Assembly: GCF_019216885.1 (NCBI RefSeq)
Contig: NZ_JAAQRC020000001.1
Coordinates: 4,777,501 to 4,841,500, forward strand
Length of the DNA stretch: 64,000 nt
DNA from: Methylobacterium sp. SyP6R
GTDB taxonomy: Bacteria; Pseudomonadota; Alphaproteobacteria; Rhizobiales; Beijerinckiaceae
Direction of reading: 5' to 3'
Below, piece by piece: positions 53,130-61,483 of this stretch. The notes beneath the pieces are model-generated. The model saw nothing but the letters and a program-made list of their open reading frames with translations. It made no database searches and was not told the origin of the DNA. How positions within the stretch are numbered: position 1 is the first letter of the stretch; each line of letters opens with the position of its first letter. Made by a program: the position numbers and the translations under genes.

Positions 53130-54367
53130 ATAGAAACTGGCTCTACGGGTTTGATTTCGCACGCAAATCCAAGGCGCTCGATCTGCCGCACGAGCGCCTT
53201 GGCGCGGATGGTCGGGGCCGCCTTGCGGCCGTGATCAGGCCCGGGATCGACGTAAGCCGTGCCGGCCTTGAGCATGTGATAGATCGCGGTCAACATCGAA
53301 GCGGCGACCGCGCAGATCGCCTTCTTGGGGCCGCGCCGGCCGCGCAAGCGCTGGAACTGCGCCCTGATGTAGCTCGCCTTCTTGCGCACTCCGGCCCAGG
53401 CGGCCTGCACCAAGGCCGTCTTGAGCCAGGGCGCGCCCTTGCGCAGCCGCGTCGAGCGCCGCTTGCCCGCGCTCTCGTCGTTCCTCGGGCACAGCCCGGC
53501 CCAGGAGATCAGATGGCCGGCGGTCGGGAAGCGGCTCATGTCGGGGCCGATCTCGGAGAGGATCACCTGCGCGGTGAGGTCACTGATGCCCGGGATCGTC
53601 ACCAGCAGCTTCACCGCTTCCCGGAAAGGGCCGAGGTCGCGCTCCACCTGCGCGTCGATCTCCGCGATCGCTCGCCCCAACCCGTCGTACTGGCGTAGAT
53701 GCACACCGAGCAGGAAACGGTGGTGATCCCCGATCCGGCCCGTGAGCGCGGCCCGGATCGCCTCGGGCGCCGCCTTCACCCGCGGGCTGACCAGCGCCTG
53801 CAGCCCAGCCGGATCGCGCTCGCCCTTGACCAGCGCGTCGAGCACGGCGCGACCGGACTGGCCCATGATGTCGGTGAGCACCGAGGCGAGCTTGAGGTTG
53901 GCCTCCTCGAGGGTCTTCTGGATGCGCTGGACGTGGCTGGCCTGCTCGCGGACCAGTTGCTTGCGGGTGCGCAGCAGGTCGCGCATCGCCTGGGTCTGAG
54001 CCTCGGGCACGAAGCTGGCGCGGATCAGGCCGTGGGCGAGCAGGTCGGAGAGCCAGACCGCGTCGGCGACGTCGGTCTTGCGGCCGGGCACGTTCTTGAC
54101 ATGGGCGGCATTGGCCAGGATCAGGGTGCGGCTGTCGGCGTCGAGGACCTGCCAGACCGGGCGCCAGTAGATGCCGGTCGCCTCCATGGCGACATGGGTG
54201 CAGGCGTGCTCGTCGAGCCAGGCGGAGAGGTCGAGCAGAGCGGGCGTGGTGGTGGCAAACGTACGCACCTCACGCTGAACCTCGCTGCTCTCGGCCAGAC
54301 GGATGGCTGCGACGACGGTGTCCTTGTGAACATCGAGGGCGGCGCAGCGGGGGTAGAGGACCTTCAT
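53126..54367 (-). CDS. IS110 family transposase (DEDD recombinase), copy 1
   Basis: A 413-residue transposase (numbered here from the GTG one codon upstream of the chosen ATG). The RuvC-like N-terminal domain has the DEDD residues Asp13 (ALDVHKD), Glu63 (AMEATGIYW), Asp100 and Asp103 (KTDVADAVW). A coiled-coil follows (about 130-165). The C-terminal Tnp domain starts near TIPGISDLTAQVILSEIGPD and holds a candidate catalytic serine, Ser301, in PRNDESAGKRR. Proteins of this family use a non-coding bridge RNA to choose target and donor. AAGGAG lies eight bases before the ATG at 54367. The copy at 59855 differs by one residue (Leu25 here, Arg there). Confidence 0.95.
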   Translation of the reverse strand: MKVLYPRCAALDVHKDTVVAAIRLAESSEVQREVRTFATTTPALLDLSAWLDEHACTHVAMEATGIYWRPVWQVLDADSRTLILANAAHVKNVPGRKTDVADAVWLSDLLAHGLIRASFVPEAQTQAMRDLLRTRKQLVREQASHVQRIQKTLEEANLKLASVLTDIMGQSGRAVLDALVKGERDPAGLQALVSPRVKAAPEAIRAALTGRIGDHHRFLLGVHLRQYDGLGRAIAEIDAQVERDLGPFREAVKLLVTIPGISDLTAQVILSEIGPDMSRFPTAGHLISWAGLCPRNDESAGKRRSTRLRKGAPWLKTALVQAAWAGVRKKASYIRAQFQRLRGRRGPKKAICAVAASMLTAIYHMLKAGTAYVDPGPDHGRKAAPTIRAKALVRQIERLGFACEIKPVEPVSI

Positions 54368-54370
54368 CAC

Positions 54371-54713
54371 GATCTCCTTGCCGTCAGGCCGCCGGCGCAG
54401 GCTCCCGTGAGATCAAATCTAAATGACGCGCTCCGGGGCTGGCCCGAGGACCGGCCCGTGACGCAAGCGAGGGGACTGAAGAGGAGCCCGGATCCAACTG
54501 ATACGCGGGGTCTGGCACACCAAAGACGAACCGATCTCTCCGCCGACGGCAAGTCCACTCTGCCATATGTTTCATCCGCAAGGGACCGCGAAGCCGGTGA
54601 CGAACTGATACGAAATCCGGAAGATCACTTCCGGATTTCGTATCACCAGCCCGCGCGGCGCGTGAGCGAAGCCGATTTCCGCATCGCGAAGCGATCAGTC
54701 GGAAATCGTATGA
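54371..54713 (-). ncRNA. candidate bridge RNA region of IS110 copy 1
   Basis: In IS110-group elements the bridge RNA is encoded in the non-coding end upstream of the transposase. Here that end is about 343 bases while the opposite end is two, so it is the only room for such an RNA. Outer hairpins are visible at 54607-54644 (17-bp arms, loop ATCA) and 54673-54708. The inner part (54430-54600) has no simple hairpin I can call by eye. The family knowledge is established; the RNA in this element is inference. Confidence 0.4.
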
Positions 54714-54809
54714 CCGCGACGGTTTTTGCCGCCGCGCGATCGGCGGGGCGGCCCGACCGGTCGCACCGGCAACGGGACGCGCCGCCTCCCTCCTTCGGCG
54801 GATCCCCGC

Positions 54810-55829
54810 TCAGGCTGCGGACGGGGGCCGGTAGCCGGGAGCGGACCCGAGGCGCGCCGCCAGCATCGCCTCGAGCCGGTCGAGCGCCTCCCCCGGCAGC
54901 GCCGCACCGACGGCGAGGCGGTAGACCTCCCAGCCGACCGATACGAAGCCGAGGCCGAACCGTTCCGCCGCGGCCCGGGCGCCCAGGGCCGCATCGGCGG
55001 CGCCGGAGGCGATCACCGCCGCCACCGCCTGGTGGGTGAATTCCTCCAGTCCGTAGCCGACGATCTCATCGGGACGAATTCCGGCCTCGGCGAGCAGCCG
55101 GTCGAACCAGGCCCGGGTGCCGGAGCCCTTCTGGCGGTTGACGAAGCGCGCCTTCGTGGCGCGCAGGTCCGCCGGCGTGCCGAGTCCGAGCGGGTTGCCG
55201 GCGGCGACCAGCAGCCCCTGCTCGCGGGCGAAGAGCGGGCGTACGCGGAAGGCCGGATCGGCGACGAGGTCGGAGAAGGGCGGGCCGGCCGCCTCGGGCT
55301 CGATCGCCCCGCAATGGAAGCCCGCCGCGTCGGCGCGCCCGTCGATGAGGCGCATCACCGCGTCGCGGCTGCCGGTCACGGCGACCTCGGCCCCGCCCCA
55401 CTCCGCCAGCACCTCCATCAGCAGGGGATCGTGGCTCACGGCCACGGCGAGGCGATGGGGCGCGGCGAGCGGCCCGGCGAGGCGCGCCCGTATCACCCGC
55501 GCCTCCCGGGCGAGCGGCAGGGCGAGGCCGTCCGCCGCGCCCGACAGGGCGTCGTGCAGGGCGGCCCCGGTCTCGGTCAGCGTGGTGCCGTGCCCGCGGG
55601 TCTTGCGAACCAGCGGCCGGCCCGCCGCCGCCTCGAGGGTGCGCACGCGCTCCCACGCGGCGCGGTAGGACAGGCCGAGCGCGGCCGCCGCCCCCTGCAC
55701 CGAGCGTGTCCGGGCGACGGCCCGCAGCAGCGCCAGGGTATCGGCGACGGCAAGCCGCGCCCCGCCGATCCGCAGGTGGCCGCCGAGTTCGAGCTCGACC
55801 GAAAAGGGGCCGTCGTCGGGCCTCGTCAT
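54810..55829 (-). CDS. ModE-like HTH regulator with periplasmic-binding-protein-like domain
   Basis: A 339-residue regulator. The N-terminal ModE/LysR-type winged helix runs from about 29 to 95 (LALLRAVARTRSVQGAAAALGLSYRAAWERVRTLEAAAGRPLV). The C-terminal domain (about 120-330) is a binding-protein fold with the telling FVNRQKGSGTRAWFDRLLAEAGI stretch, as in proteins that pair a ModE helix with an oxyanion-binding domain. True ModE has molybdate-binding TOBE domains instead, so the ligand may be molybdate or tungstate but is not proven. The ATG at 55829 is chosen because family-like sequence starts there. It is divergent from the tandem-HTH gene. Confidence 0.85.
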   Translation of the reverse strand: MTRPDDGPFSVELELGGHLRIGGARLAVADTLALLRAVARTRSVQGAAAALGLSYRAAWERVRTLEAAAGRPLVRKTRGHGTTLTETGAALHDALSGAADGLALPLAREARVIRARLAGPLAAPHRLAVAVSHDPLLMEVLAEWGGAEVAVTGSRDAVMRLIDGRADAAGFHCGAIEPEAAGPPFSDLVADPAFRVRPLFAREQGLLVAAGNPLGLGTPADLRATKARFVNRQKGSGTRAWFDRLLAEAGIRPDEIVGYGLEEFTHQAVAAVIASGAADAALGARAAAERFGLGFVSVGWEVYRLAVGAALPGEALDRLEAMLAARLGSAPGYRPPSAA

Positions 55830-56012
55830 CTCGGGCTCATCCCAGCTCTTTGCGAGTTCTCCATCGGTCCTCCCGCCGCGGCCGGCGCACATCGACGGCT
55901 CCGGCCGGGCTCGCCACGCGACCCTATAGGCAACTCACGTCCTATTGAAGCCGGTCCATCGGCATCGTACCGCCAATATGCCCGCCGCCTCCGGGACGCG
56001 AAGGACCGTGCG

Positions 56013-56729
56013 ATGCATCCCGAACTCCTCCACCCGGACCGTCCCTCGTCCCCCGCCCGGCCGATGCGCCGACCGGGCCCGGTGGCGATTGCGCCGGCAC
56101 GGGGATCGGGCGGAATCTCCCTTCTGCCCACGCGCTGGATCCACGAGGGGGGCTTGCGCGCCTTCAGGGCCGATGCCGGCTATGTCGGCCGCTCCATCGC
56201 GGCGCTCAAGCTCTACCTCACCCTCGTCGTCAGCCAGGAGGAGCGATCGGCGCCCGGGCTCCCGATCGTCCTGTCCTACGAGCGGATCGCCGCCCTGTCG
56301 GGCCTGTCCGACCCGCTGATCTGCTCGGGCAAGAAGGCGCTCCTCGACCAGGGGCTCGTCACCACCTCCGGCGAGCGGCAGGGCCGGACGATCGCCTACC
56401 GCCTGTGCGGCCCGCACGCTCCGGCCGACCTCGCCGTGCTCCCGCACGGGCCCCGGGACGGCGGGCGCATCGCCGCGCTCCACGCCCTCACCTGCCGCAA
56501 GGCGCCGCATCTCGCGGTTCTGAAGATCGGCCTGCTCCTGAGAGCGGGCGCGGACGAGGCGGGCATCGCGGCCCTCGACCTCGACGCCGCGGCGCAGCTC
56601 ACCGGCCTCAGCCACGTGAAGGTCTCGGCCGCCCTCGCTGCGGCGCAGGCTCTCGGGCTGGTCGAGCCGGGCGCCGAGCGGGCCGGCCCCGCGGAGCGGC
56701 GGGTCGTCCGCCTGCTCCCCTTGACCTGA
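56013..56729 (+). CDS. protein with two winged-helix-like domains
   Basis: A 238-residue protein of unknown family. Two similar helix-turn-helix segments are visible. The first is at about residues 55-125 (IAALKLYLTLVVSQ, IVLSYERIAALSGLSDPLICSGKKALLDQGLVTT). The second is at about 155-235 (HLAVLKIGLLLRAGADEAGIAALDLDAAAQLTGLSHVKVSAALAAAQALGLV). Each resembles the winged helices of plasmid replication initiators and GntR-type regulators, in which helix three reads the DNA. It is divergent from the ModE-like gene with about 180 bases between. The ATG at 56013 precedes a Pro/Arg-rich tail. Confidence 0.65.
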   Translation: MHPELLHPDRPSSPARPMRRPGPVAIAPARGSGGISLLPTRWIHEGGLRAFRADAGYVGRSIAALKLYLTLVVSQEERSAPGLPIVLSYERIAALSGLSDPLICSGKKALLDQGLVTTSGERQGRTIAYRLCGPHAPADLAVLPHGPRDGGRIAALHALTCRKAPHLAVLKIGLLLRAGADEAGIAALDLDAAAQLTGLSHVKVSAALAAAQALGLVEPGAERAGPAERRVVRLLPLT

Positions 56730-56858
56730 GCCGACACCGCATCGCACGCTGCCGCTCGCGCTCGGGCCGGTCTCGCCGCCGGACCGGTCACGACTCCGGC
56801 ATCGGCCATGGCGTTCGAGATCGCGATCGGCCATGCCATGGACGATCAGGAGCGCGCC

Positions 56859-57482
56859 ATGCCGCTGACCATCTCCGTGTTCTCCGACGTGATCTGCCCG
56901 TGGTGCTACGTCGGCAAGCGACGGCTCGAACGCGCCCTCGACCGGCTCGGGCAGCGGGAGAGCACCACGATCGAGTGGCTGCCGTTCGAGCTCAACCCCG
57001 ACATGCCGGCCGACGGCATGGCGCGCGCCCTCTACCGCGCCCGCAAGTTCGGGCCCGAGCGCAGCGCGCAGCTCGCTGCGCAGATGATCGAACTCGGGCG
57101 GCAGGAAGACATCCGCTTCGCGTTCGCAGCGACGATGCGCACGCCGAACACGCGGCGCGCCCACATGCTGATCGCGGCAGCAGGGCAGCACGGACGGGCC
57201 GATCCGATCGTGGAGGCCCTGTTCCGCGCCTATTTCGAGGAGGGGCGGGACATCGGCGCCCCCGACGTTCTGCGCGACATCGGCGCGACGGCCGGGCTCG
57301 ATCCCGGCCTCGTCGACGATGCGCTCCGCAGCGAGCCGCTGAGGCAGCTGGTCGAGGCCGTCGAGCGGCAGGCCGCCGCGATGCAGGTCGCGGGCGTGCC
57401 GTTCTTCATCGTCGACCGCACATGGGCGGTGTCGGGAGCGCAGCCGACCGAAGAGTGGCTCGCTGCCCTGAGCGCCGCTTGA
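56859..57482 (+). CDS. FrnE-like DsbA-family oxidoreductase
   Basis: A 207-residue thioredoxin-fold protein without a signal peptide. The active motif is CPWC (residues 13-16) in SVFSDVICPWCYVGKRRLERAL, the start typical of FrnE/2-hydroxychromene isomerase-like DsbA proteins. The cis-Pro loop is near VAGVPFFIVDRTWAVSGAQP. FrnE-like proteins are cytosolic disulphide isomerases or act in polyketide and dithiol chemistry. The ATG at 56859 has AGGAG seven bases upstream; two earlier in-frame ATGs lack this. Confidence 0.9.
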   Translation: MPLTISVFSDVICPWCYVGKRRLERALDRLGQRESTTIEWLPFELNPDMPADGMARALYRARKFGPERSAQLAAQMIELGRQEDIRFAFAATMRTPNTRRAHMLIAAAGQHGRADPIVEALFRAYFEEGRDIGAPDVLRDIGATAGLDPGLVDDALRSEPLRQLVEAVERQAAAMQVAGVPFFIVDRTWAVSGAQPTEEWLAALSAA

Positions 57483-57750
57483 GCCGCCGCACCGGCACCG
57501 TTCTGCGGCCGTGCCGGGCCGGTCGGGCCGCCGCGGGAGGAGCGCTTGGCGACGCTGCTCTCCGGGCCGCGCATCGCCGTGCACGGATTCCGGCGCATCC
57601 CGATGCCGGGCGATCCCGACACCCATCCATGCCGGCACGCGCGAGCCGGTCCGGCCGACAGGCTGCCGGACACGGGCCGGGCCCGGATCGGCCGGTCGAC
57701 GATCTCGCACCGACGAGCGGCCGTGCCTCGACGCATCGGGAGATCGACGC

Positions 57751-58767
57751 ATGAGGACACCGCGCTTCGCGATCGCCGAGCGTGCCGCGCAGGCGGCTCA
57801 TCTCGCGGCGGTGGCCGCGGAGGCCGTCGGCTTCGCCGGCGCCGCCTATCGCCTGCAGCCGAAACGGTGGCAGCTCAACCTCGCGCCGGCGATCCGCGAC
57901 GCGGCACCGGCCTATTTCGGCCGCCACGGCATCACCTGGCACCGCCATCGGAACCACGGCCTCTCCTCGCAGATCTGCTGTCTGAACTGGCTCATGCCGC
58001 TGGCCGAACGGCCCGCCGCTCTGGCGCGCCTCGTCTCGGCCGCGCTCGGCATCGCGCCGCCGGAGATGCTGACCGTCGAGGACGGCCCGGACGGTCACCC
58101 CTGGTTCGTCGGCTTCGAATGGATCGGGACGGACGACTATCTGAACGAGGGCCCCGGGCGAACGCGCGGGGCGAACGCCACCAGCGCCGACGCCGTCCTG
58201 CGCTTTCGCCACGCGGGCCAGGTCGAAACCCTGCTGATCGAATGGAAATACACCGAGGCCTATGGCGGCCCGCTGCCGGAGGCCGGCAACCCCACCCGGA
58301 TCCGCCGCTACCGCGACCTCGCCTTCGCTCCCGCCGGGCCGGTTCGCGCCGATCTCGGCCTCACCGTTGCCGACTTCTTCCACGAGCCGTTCTATCAGCT
58401 GCTGCGCCAGCAGATGCTCGCCGCGCGCATGCAGGCGGCGGGAGAGGGGCAGGCCGCCCGCGTGCGCGTGCTGCACATCGCCCCCCGCGGCAACCACGCC
58501 CTCCAGGCGGTCACCGCGCCGGCCTTGCGGGCGCATGGGGGGAGTGCCTTCGCGGCGTTCGGGGCGGTGCTGAGCGACCCCGGCGCCTTCGTCAGCCGCA
58601 CGACGGACGCCGTGTTCGGCCCGCTCCTGCGCAGCCCCGAGGCCGCCCCGCGCGAATGGGCGGCCTATCTGCGCGACCGCTATCGTTTCGCCGAGCCACT
58701 TTCTCCTTCGCTCGTCGATGACGTGCTTCAGGTCATGCCGCCGCATTCCGGGTCGGCGCCTCGATGA
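57751..58767 (+). CDS. PGN_0703-like PD-(D/E)XK endonuclease-fold protein
   Basis: A 338-residue protein resembling the putative restriction endonuclease family PGN_0703. The nuclease core appears as ADAVLRFRHAGQVETLLIEWKYTE: an acidic residue, a beta turn, then E-W-K as the (D/E)XK pair. A second conserved stretch, ADFFHEPFYQLLRQQMLAARM, follows. No methyltransferase or partner gene lies next to it, so restriction function in a modification system is doubtful; a stand-alone defence or DNA processing role is open. It lies upstream of tRNA-Arg between the two IS110 copies. The ATG at 57751 starts the conserved part. Confidence 0.7.
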   Translation: MRTPRFAIAERAAQAAHLAAVAAEAVGFAGAAYRLQPKRWQLNLAPAIRDAAPAYFGRHGITWHRHRNHGLSSQICCLNWLMPLAERPAALARLVSAALGIAPPEMLTVEDGPDGHPWFVGFEWIGTDDYLNEGPGRTRGANATSADAVLRFRHAGQVETLLIEWKYTEAYGGPLPEAGNPTRIRRYRDLAFAPAGPVRADLGLTVADFFHEPFYQLLRQQMLAARMQAAGEGQAARVRVLHIAPRGNHALQAVTAPALRAHGGSAFAAFGAVLSDPGAFVSRTTDAVFGPLLRSPEAAPREWAAYLRDRYRFAEPLSPSLVDDVLQVMPPHSGSAPR

Positions 58768-59077
58768 TTCCGACGAGCCGGGTGGTCCGGGTGTCGTCGC
58801 AGGCCTGCTCCGGGGCCCGGGGCGCTCCACCCGTGACGGGGGCCACGGAGAGCGGGCCCGGCTCCCTCACGCCCGGAGCGATGAGACGATCGACGACGAG
58901 GTCGAGGAGTGCGATCCGCGCCCGCGTCACCGTTCCGCCCCGAGACACCCGGCGAACGCCTCGTCGGCCCCCGCCCCTCCGCCTGGAGCCTTTCGCCCGG
59001 AGCCTTTTCGCGCGGGCCGGCGGTCCCTTTCCCTGTTGCGCTCCGGCCTGAGCCGGGCTACAGAGGCCTCGCGGTCA
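58768..59077. other. intergenic stretch before tRNA-Arg
   Basis: About 310 bases of high-GC sequence. A minus-strand frame across 58733-58948 has protein-like pieces but no ribosome site or recognisable family. The last 80 bases before the tRNA should hold its promoter; no clear element was identified. Confidence 0.4.
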
Positions 59078-59154
59078 GCACCCGTAGCTCAGCTGGATAG
59101 AGCGTTGCCCTCCGAAGGCAAAGGTCACACGTTCGAATCGTGTCGGGTGCGCCA
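59078..59154 (+). tRNA. tRNA-Arg (anticodon CCG)
   Basis: A 77-base gene with all tRNA parts. The acceptor stem GCACCCG pairs with CGGGTGC, then come discriminator G and an encoded CCA. The D arm holds AGCTCAGCTGGATAGAGC. The anticodon stem TTGCC/GGCAA encloses loop CTCCGAA, giving anticodon CCG for the codon CGG. The T arm is CACACGTTCGAATCGTGT. CGG is a heavily used arginine codon in a genome this GC-rich. Confidence 0.96.
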
Positions 59155-59322
59155 CTCTTCTCGATGACATCGCTGGTTGGTGGCTCTGGTTCGAACGGGG
59201 CCGCGGAATCGCTGTGGAAGCGGTGAGCGCCACGCTCTGCTCCGGTGTGGTTGGATGAGTCTCCCTGCCTCGCGTCCGAGAACGAACGCCTCGGCCCAGC
59301 GGCCGGGTAGACCTTCGAGAGG

Positions 59323-59577
59323 ATGATCCGCCCGATGCCGATCAAGGCGCTCAACGACCGCAAGAAGCTCTCGTCCGACTTCAACGAGGCCAACGACGCC
59401 TTCATCGACGCGGTCCTCGCCGCGCTGCAGGCCGGCGAGATCCCGCTCGACCTGGCGCGAGCCTACCTCGCTCATCCGGTCGCCATGATGCACGCGAGTG
59501 GCGCGCAAGCGGTGGCGGACTATTTCGAGCGCATCCTGTCGCAGAAGCCGAAGATCGACTGGACGCCGGGGACCTGA
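59323..59577 (+). CDS. small hypothetical protein, 84 aa
   Basis: An 84-residue, mostly helical acidic protein ([43 protein letters not shown] and so on) without membrane segments. No family is recognised. A second ATG four codons in (59335) has a more usual distance to the GAGAGG sequence upstream and may be the true start. It follows tRNA-Arg by 168 bases and precedes another small gene on the same strand. Confidence 0.6.
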   Translation: MIRPMPIKALNDRKKLSSDFNEANDAFIDAVLAALQAGEIPLDLARAYLAHPVAMMHASGAQAVADYFERILSQKPKIDWTPGT

Positions 59578-59666
59578 GGGTTGGCCGGCCACGCACGAAG
59601 GCGACACGCGCCGGACGAGCGGGCACACCCTCTGCCGCAGGTCGAACGCCGAACAGGGAACCGAGC

Positions 59667-59858
59667 GTGTACAAGGTAACAGCAACCGACCCGACCGGCC
59701 GCGCGCTGACATTCGCCTGCGGCACCGATTTGCAGGCGCTCGACAAGGTCCGGGAGCTGATGGGGCGCGGCTTCCGCGACATCTCGGTGGCAGACCCGAA
59801 AGGGAAGAAGTCCACCGGCACGGCGTTCGAGCACTCCGTCGGATTAGAATACGACTAA
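59667..59858 (+). CDS. small hypothetical protein, C-terminus supplied by IS110
   Basis: A 63-residue protein starting MYKVTATDPTGRALTFACGT (GTG start). Its globular pattern suggests a real small beta/alpha protein. The last codon and the stop (GAC TAA) are the first bases of the IS110 element that begins at 59853, so the element has cut or replaced the natural end. How much is missing cannot be judged: the DNA after the other IS end (61443 onward) does not obviously continue the protein. No family is recognised. Confidence 0.55.
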   Translation: MYKVTATDPTGRALTFACGTDLQALDKVRELMGRGFRDISVADPKGKKSTGTAFEHSVGLEYD

Positions 59859-61096
59859 ATAGAAACTGGCTCTACGGGTTTGATTTCGCACGCAAATCCA
59901 AGGCGCTCGATCTGCCGCACGAGCGCCTTGGCGCGGATGGTCGGGGCCGCCTTGCGGCCGTGATCAGGCCCGGGATCGACGTAAGCCGTGCCGGCCTTGA
60001 GCATGTGATAGATCGCGGTCAACATCGAAGCGGCGACCGCGCAGATCGCCTTCTTGGGGCCGCGCCGGCCGCGCAAGCGCTGGAACTGCGCCCTGATGTA
60101 GCTCGCCTTCTTGCGCACTCCGGCCCAGGCGGCCTGCACCAAGGCCGTCTTGAGCCAGGGCGCGCCCTTGCGCAGTCGCGTCGAGCGCCGCTTGCCCGCG
60201 CTCTCGTCGTTTCTCGGGCACAGCCCGGCCCAGGAGATCAGATGGCCGGCGGTCGGGAAGCGGCTCATGTCGGGGCCGATCTCGGAGAGGATCACCTGCG
60301 CGGTGAGGTCACTGATGCCCGGGATCGTCACCAGCAGCTTCACCGCTTCCCGGAAAGGGCCGAGGTCGCGCTCCACCTGCGCGTCGATCTCCGCGATCGC
60401 TCGCCCCAACCCGTCGTACTGGCGTAGATGCACACCGAGCAGGAAACGGTGGTGATCCCCGATCCGGCCCGTGAGCGCGGCCCGGATCGCCTCGGGCGCC
60501 GCCTTCACCCGCGGGCTGACCAGCGCCTGCAGCCCAGCCGGATCGCGCTCGCCCTTGACCAGCGCGTCGAGCACGGCGCGACCGGACTGGCCCATGATGT
60601 CGGTGAGCACCGAGGCGAGCTTGAGGTTGGCCTCCTCGAGGGTCTTCTGGATGCGCTGGACGTGGCTGGCCTGCTCGCGGACCAGTTGCTTGCGGGTGCG
60701 CAGCAGGTCGCGCATCGCCTGGGTCTGGGCCTCGGGCACGAAGCTGGCGCGGATCAGGCCGTGGGCGAGCAGGTCGGAGAGCCAGACCGCGTCGGCGACG
60801 TCGGTCTTGCGGCCGGGCACGTTCTTGACATGGGCGGCATTGGCCAGGATCAGGGTGCGGCTGTCGGCGTCGAGGACCTGCCAGACCGGGCGCCAGTAGA
60901 TGCCGGTCGCCTCCATGGCGACATGGGTGCAGGCGTGCTCGTCGAGCCAGGCGGAGAGGTCGAGCAGAGCGGGCGTGGTGGTGGCAAACGTCCGCACCTC
61001 ACGCTGAACCTCGCTGCTCTCGGCCCGGCGGATGGCTGCGACGACGGTGTCCTTGTGAACATCGAGGGCGGCGCAGCGGGGGTAGAGGACCTTCAT
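59855..61096 (-). CDS. IS110 family transposase (DEDD recombinase), copy 2
   Basis: A 413-residue transposase identical to the copy at 53126 except at residue 25 (Arg instead of Leu, numbered from the GTG just upstream). All four acidic residues of the RuvC-like site and the candidate serine of the Tnp domain are intact, so both copies look functional. AAGGAG precedes the ATG at 61096. Confidence 0.95.
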   Translation of the reverse strand: MKVLYPRCAALDVHKDTVVAAIRRAESSEVQREVRTFATTTPALLDLSAWLDEHACTHVAMEATGIYWRPVWQVLDADSRTLILANAAHVKNVPGRKTDVADAVWLSDLLAHGLIRASFVPEAQTQAMRDLLRTRKQLVREQASHVQRIQKTLEEANLKLASVLTDIMGQSGRAVLDALVKGERDPAGLQALVSPRVKAAPEAIRAALTGRIGDHHRFLLGVHLRQYDGLGRAIAEIDAQVERDLGPFREAVKLLVTIPGISDLTAQVILSEIGPDMSRFPTAGHLISWAGLCPRNDESAGKRRSTRLRKGAPWLKTALVQAAWAGVRKKASYIRAQFQRLRGRRGPKKAICAVAASMLTAIYHMLKAGTAYVDPGPDHGRKAAPTIRAKALVRQIERLGFACEIKPVEPVSI

Positions 61097-61099
61097 CAC

Positions 61100-61442
61100 G
61101 ATCTCCTTGCCGTCAGGCCGCCGGCGCAGGCTCCCGTGAGATCAAATCTAAATGACGCGCTCCGGGGCTGGCCCGAGGACCGGCCCGTGACGCAAGCGAG
61201 GGGACTGAAGAGGAGCCCGGATCCAACTGATACGCGGGGTCTGGCACACCAAAGACGAACCGATCTCTCCGCCGACGGCAAGTCCACTCTGCCATATGTT
61301 TCATCCGCAAGGGACCGCGAAGCCGGTGACGAACTGATACGAAATCCGGAAGATCACTTCCGGATTTCGTATCACCAGCCCGCGCGGCGCGTGAGCAAAG
61401 CCGATTTCCGCATCGCGAAGCGATCAGTCGGAAATCGTATGA
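61100..61442 (-). ncRNA. candidate bridge RNA region of IS110 copy 2
   Basis: The non-coding end upstream of the second transposase, nearly identical to the one at 54371-54713. Within its outer hairpin region one base differs (GAGCAAAGCC here, GAGCGAAGCC in copy 1). If a bridge RNA is made, both copies would carry almost the same guide loops. Confidence 0.35.
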
Positions 61443-61483
61443 AACCCGCCCAGTCCACGGCCGACGGATGTCGCTGTTCCCGC

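Larger units (their letters stand above)
53124..54713 (-). mobile_element. IS110-family insertion sequence, copy 1
   Basis: A 1590-bp unit repeated almost exactly at 59853-61442; flanks differ abruptly on both sides. It carries one transposase gene on the minus strand. The transposase stop lies two bases from one end, and a non-coding region of about 346 bases lies upstream of its start. There are no terminal inverted repeats, and the family does not need them. About seven base differences separate the two copies. The outer 107 bases of the non-coding end form two hairpins of repeat family C. Confidence 0.92.
59853..61442 (-). mobile_element. IS110-family insertion sequence, copy 2
   Basis: The second 1590-bp copy, in the same orientation as the one at 53124-54713 and offset from it by exactly 6729 bases. 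Flanking bases change abruptly (copy 1: CCG before and CCG after; copy 2: TAC before and AAC after). Both copies start GACTAAATAG and end AAATCGTATGA on the plus strand. A few single-base differences show that they are not a fresh duplication. Confidence 0.92.

Noticed and set aside
54726..56012. N-terminal extension of the tandem-HTH gene to 54726
   Set aside because: The extension is the antisense of the ModE-like regulator; family-like sequence begins only after the ATG at 56013.
59144..59154. An attachment site at the tRNA-Arg 3' end marking an integrated island
   Set aside because: I looked for a second copy of the tRNA end (CGGGTGCGCCA) in the window and saw none, and no integrase gene is present.
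43129..61442. CRISPR array among the clustered repeats
   Set aside because: Repeats are palindromic, differ in spacing, occur one or two at a time and lack regular unique spacers; no cas genes are present.
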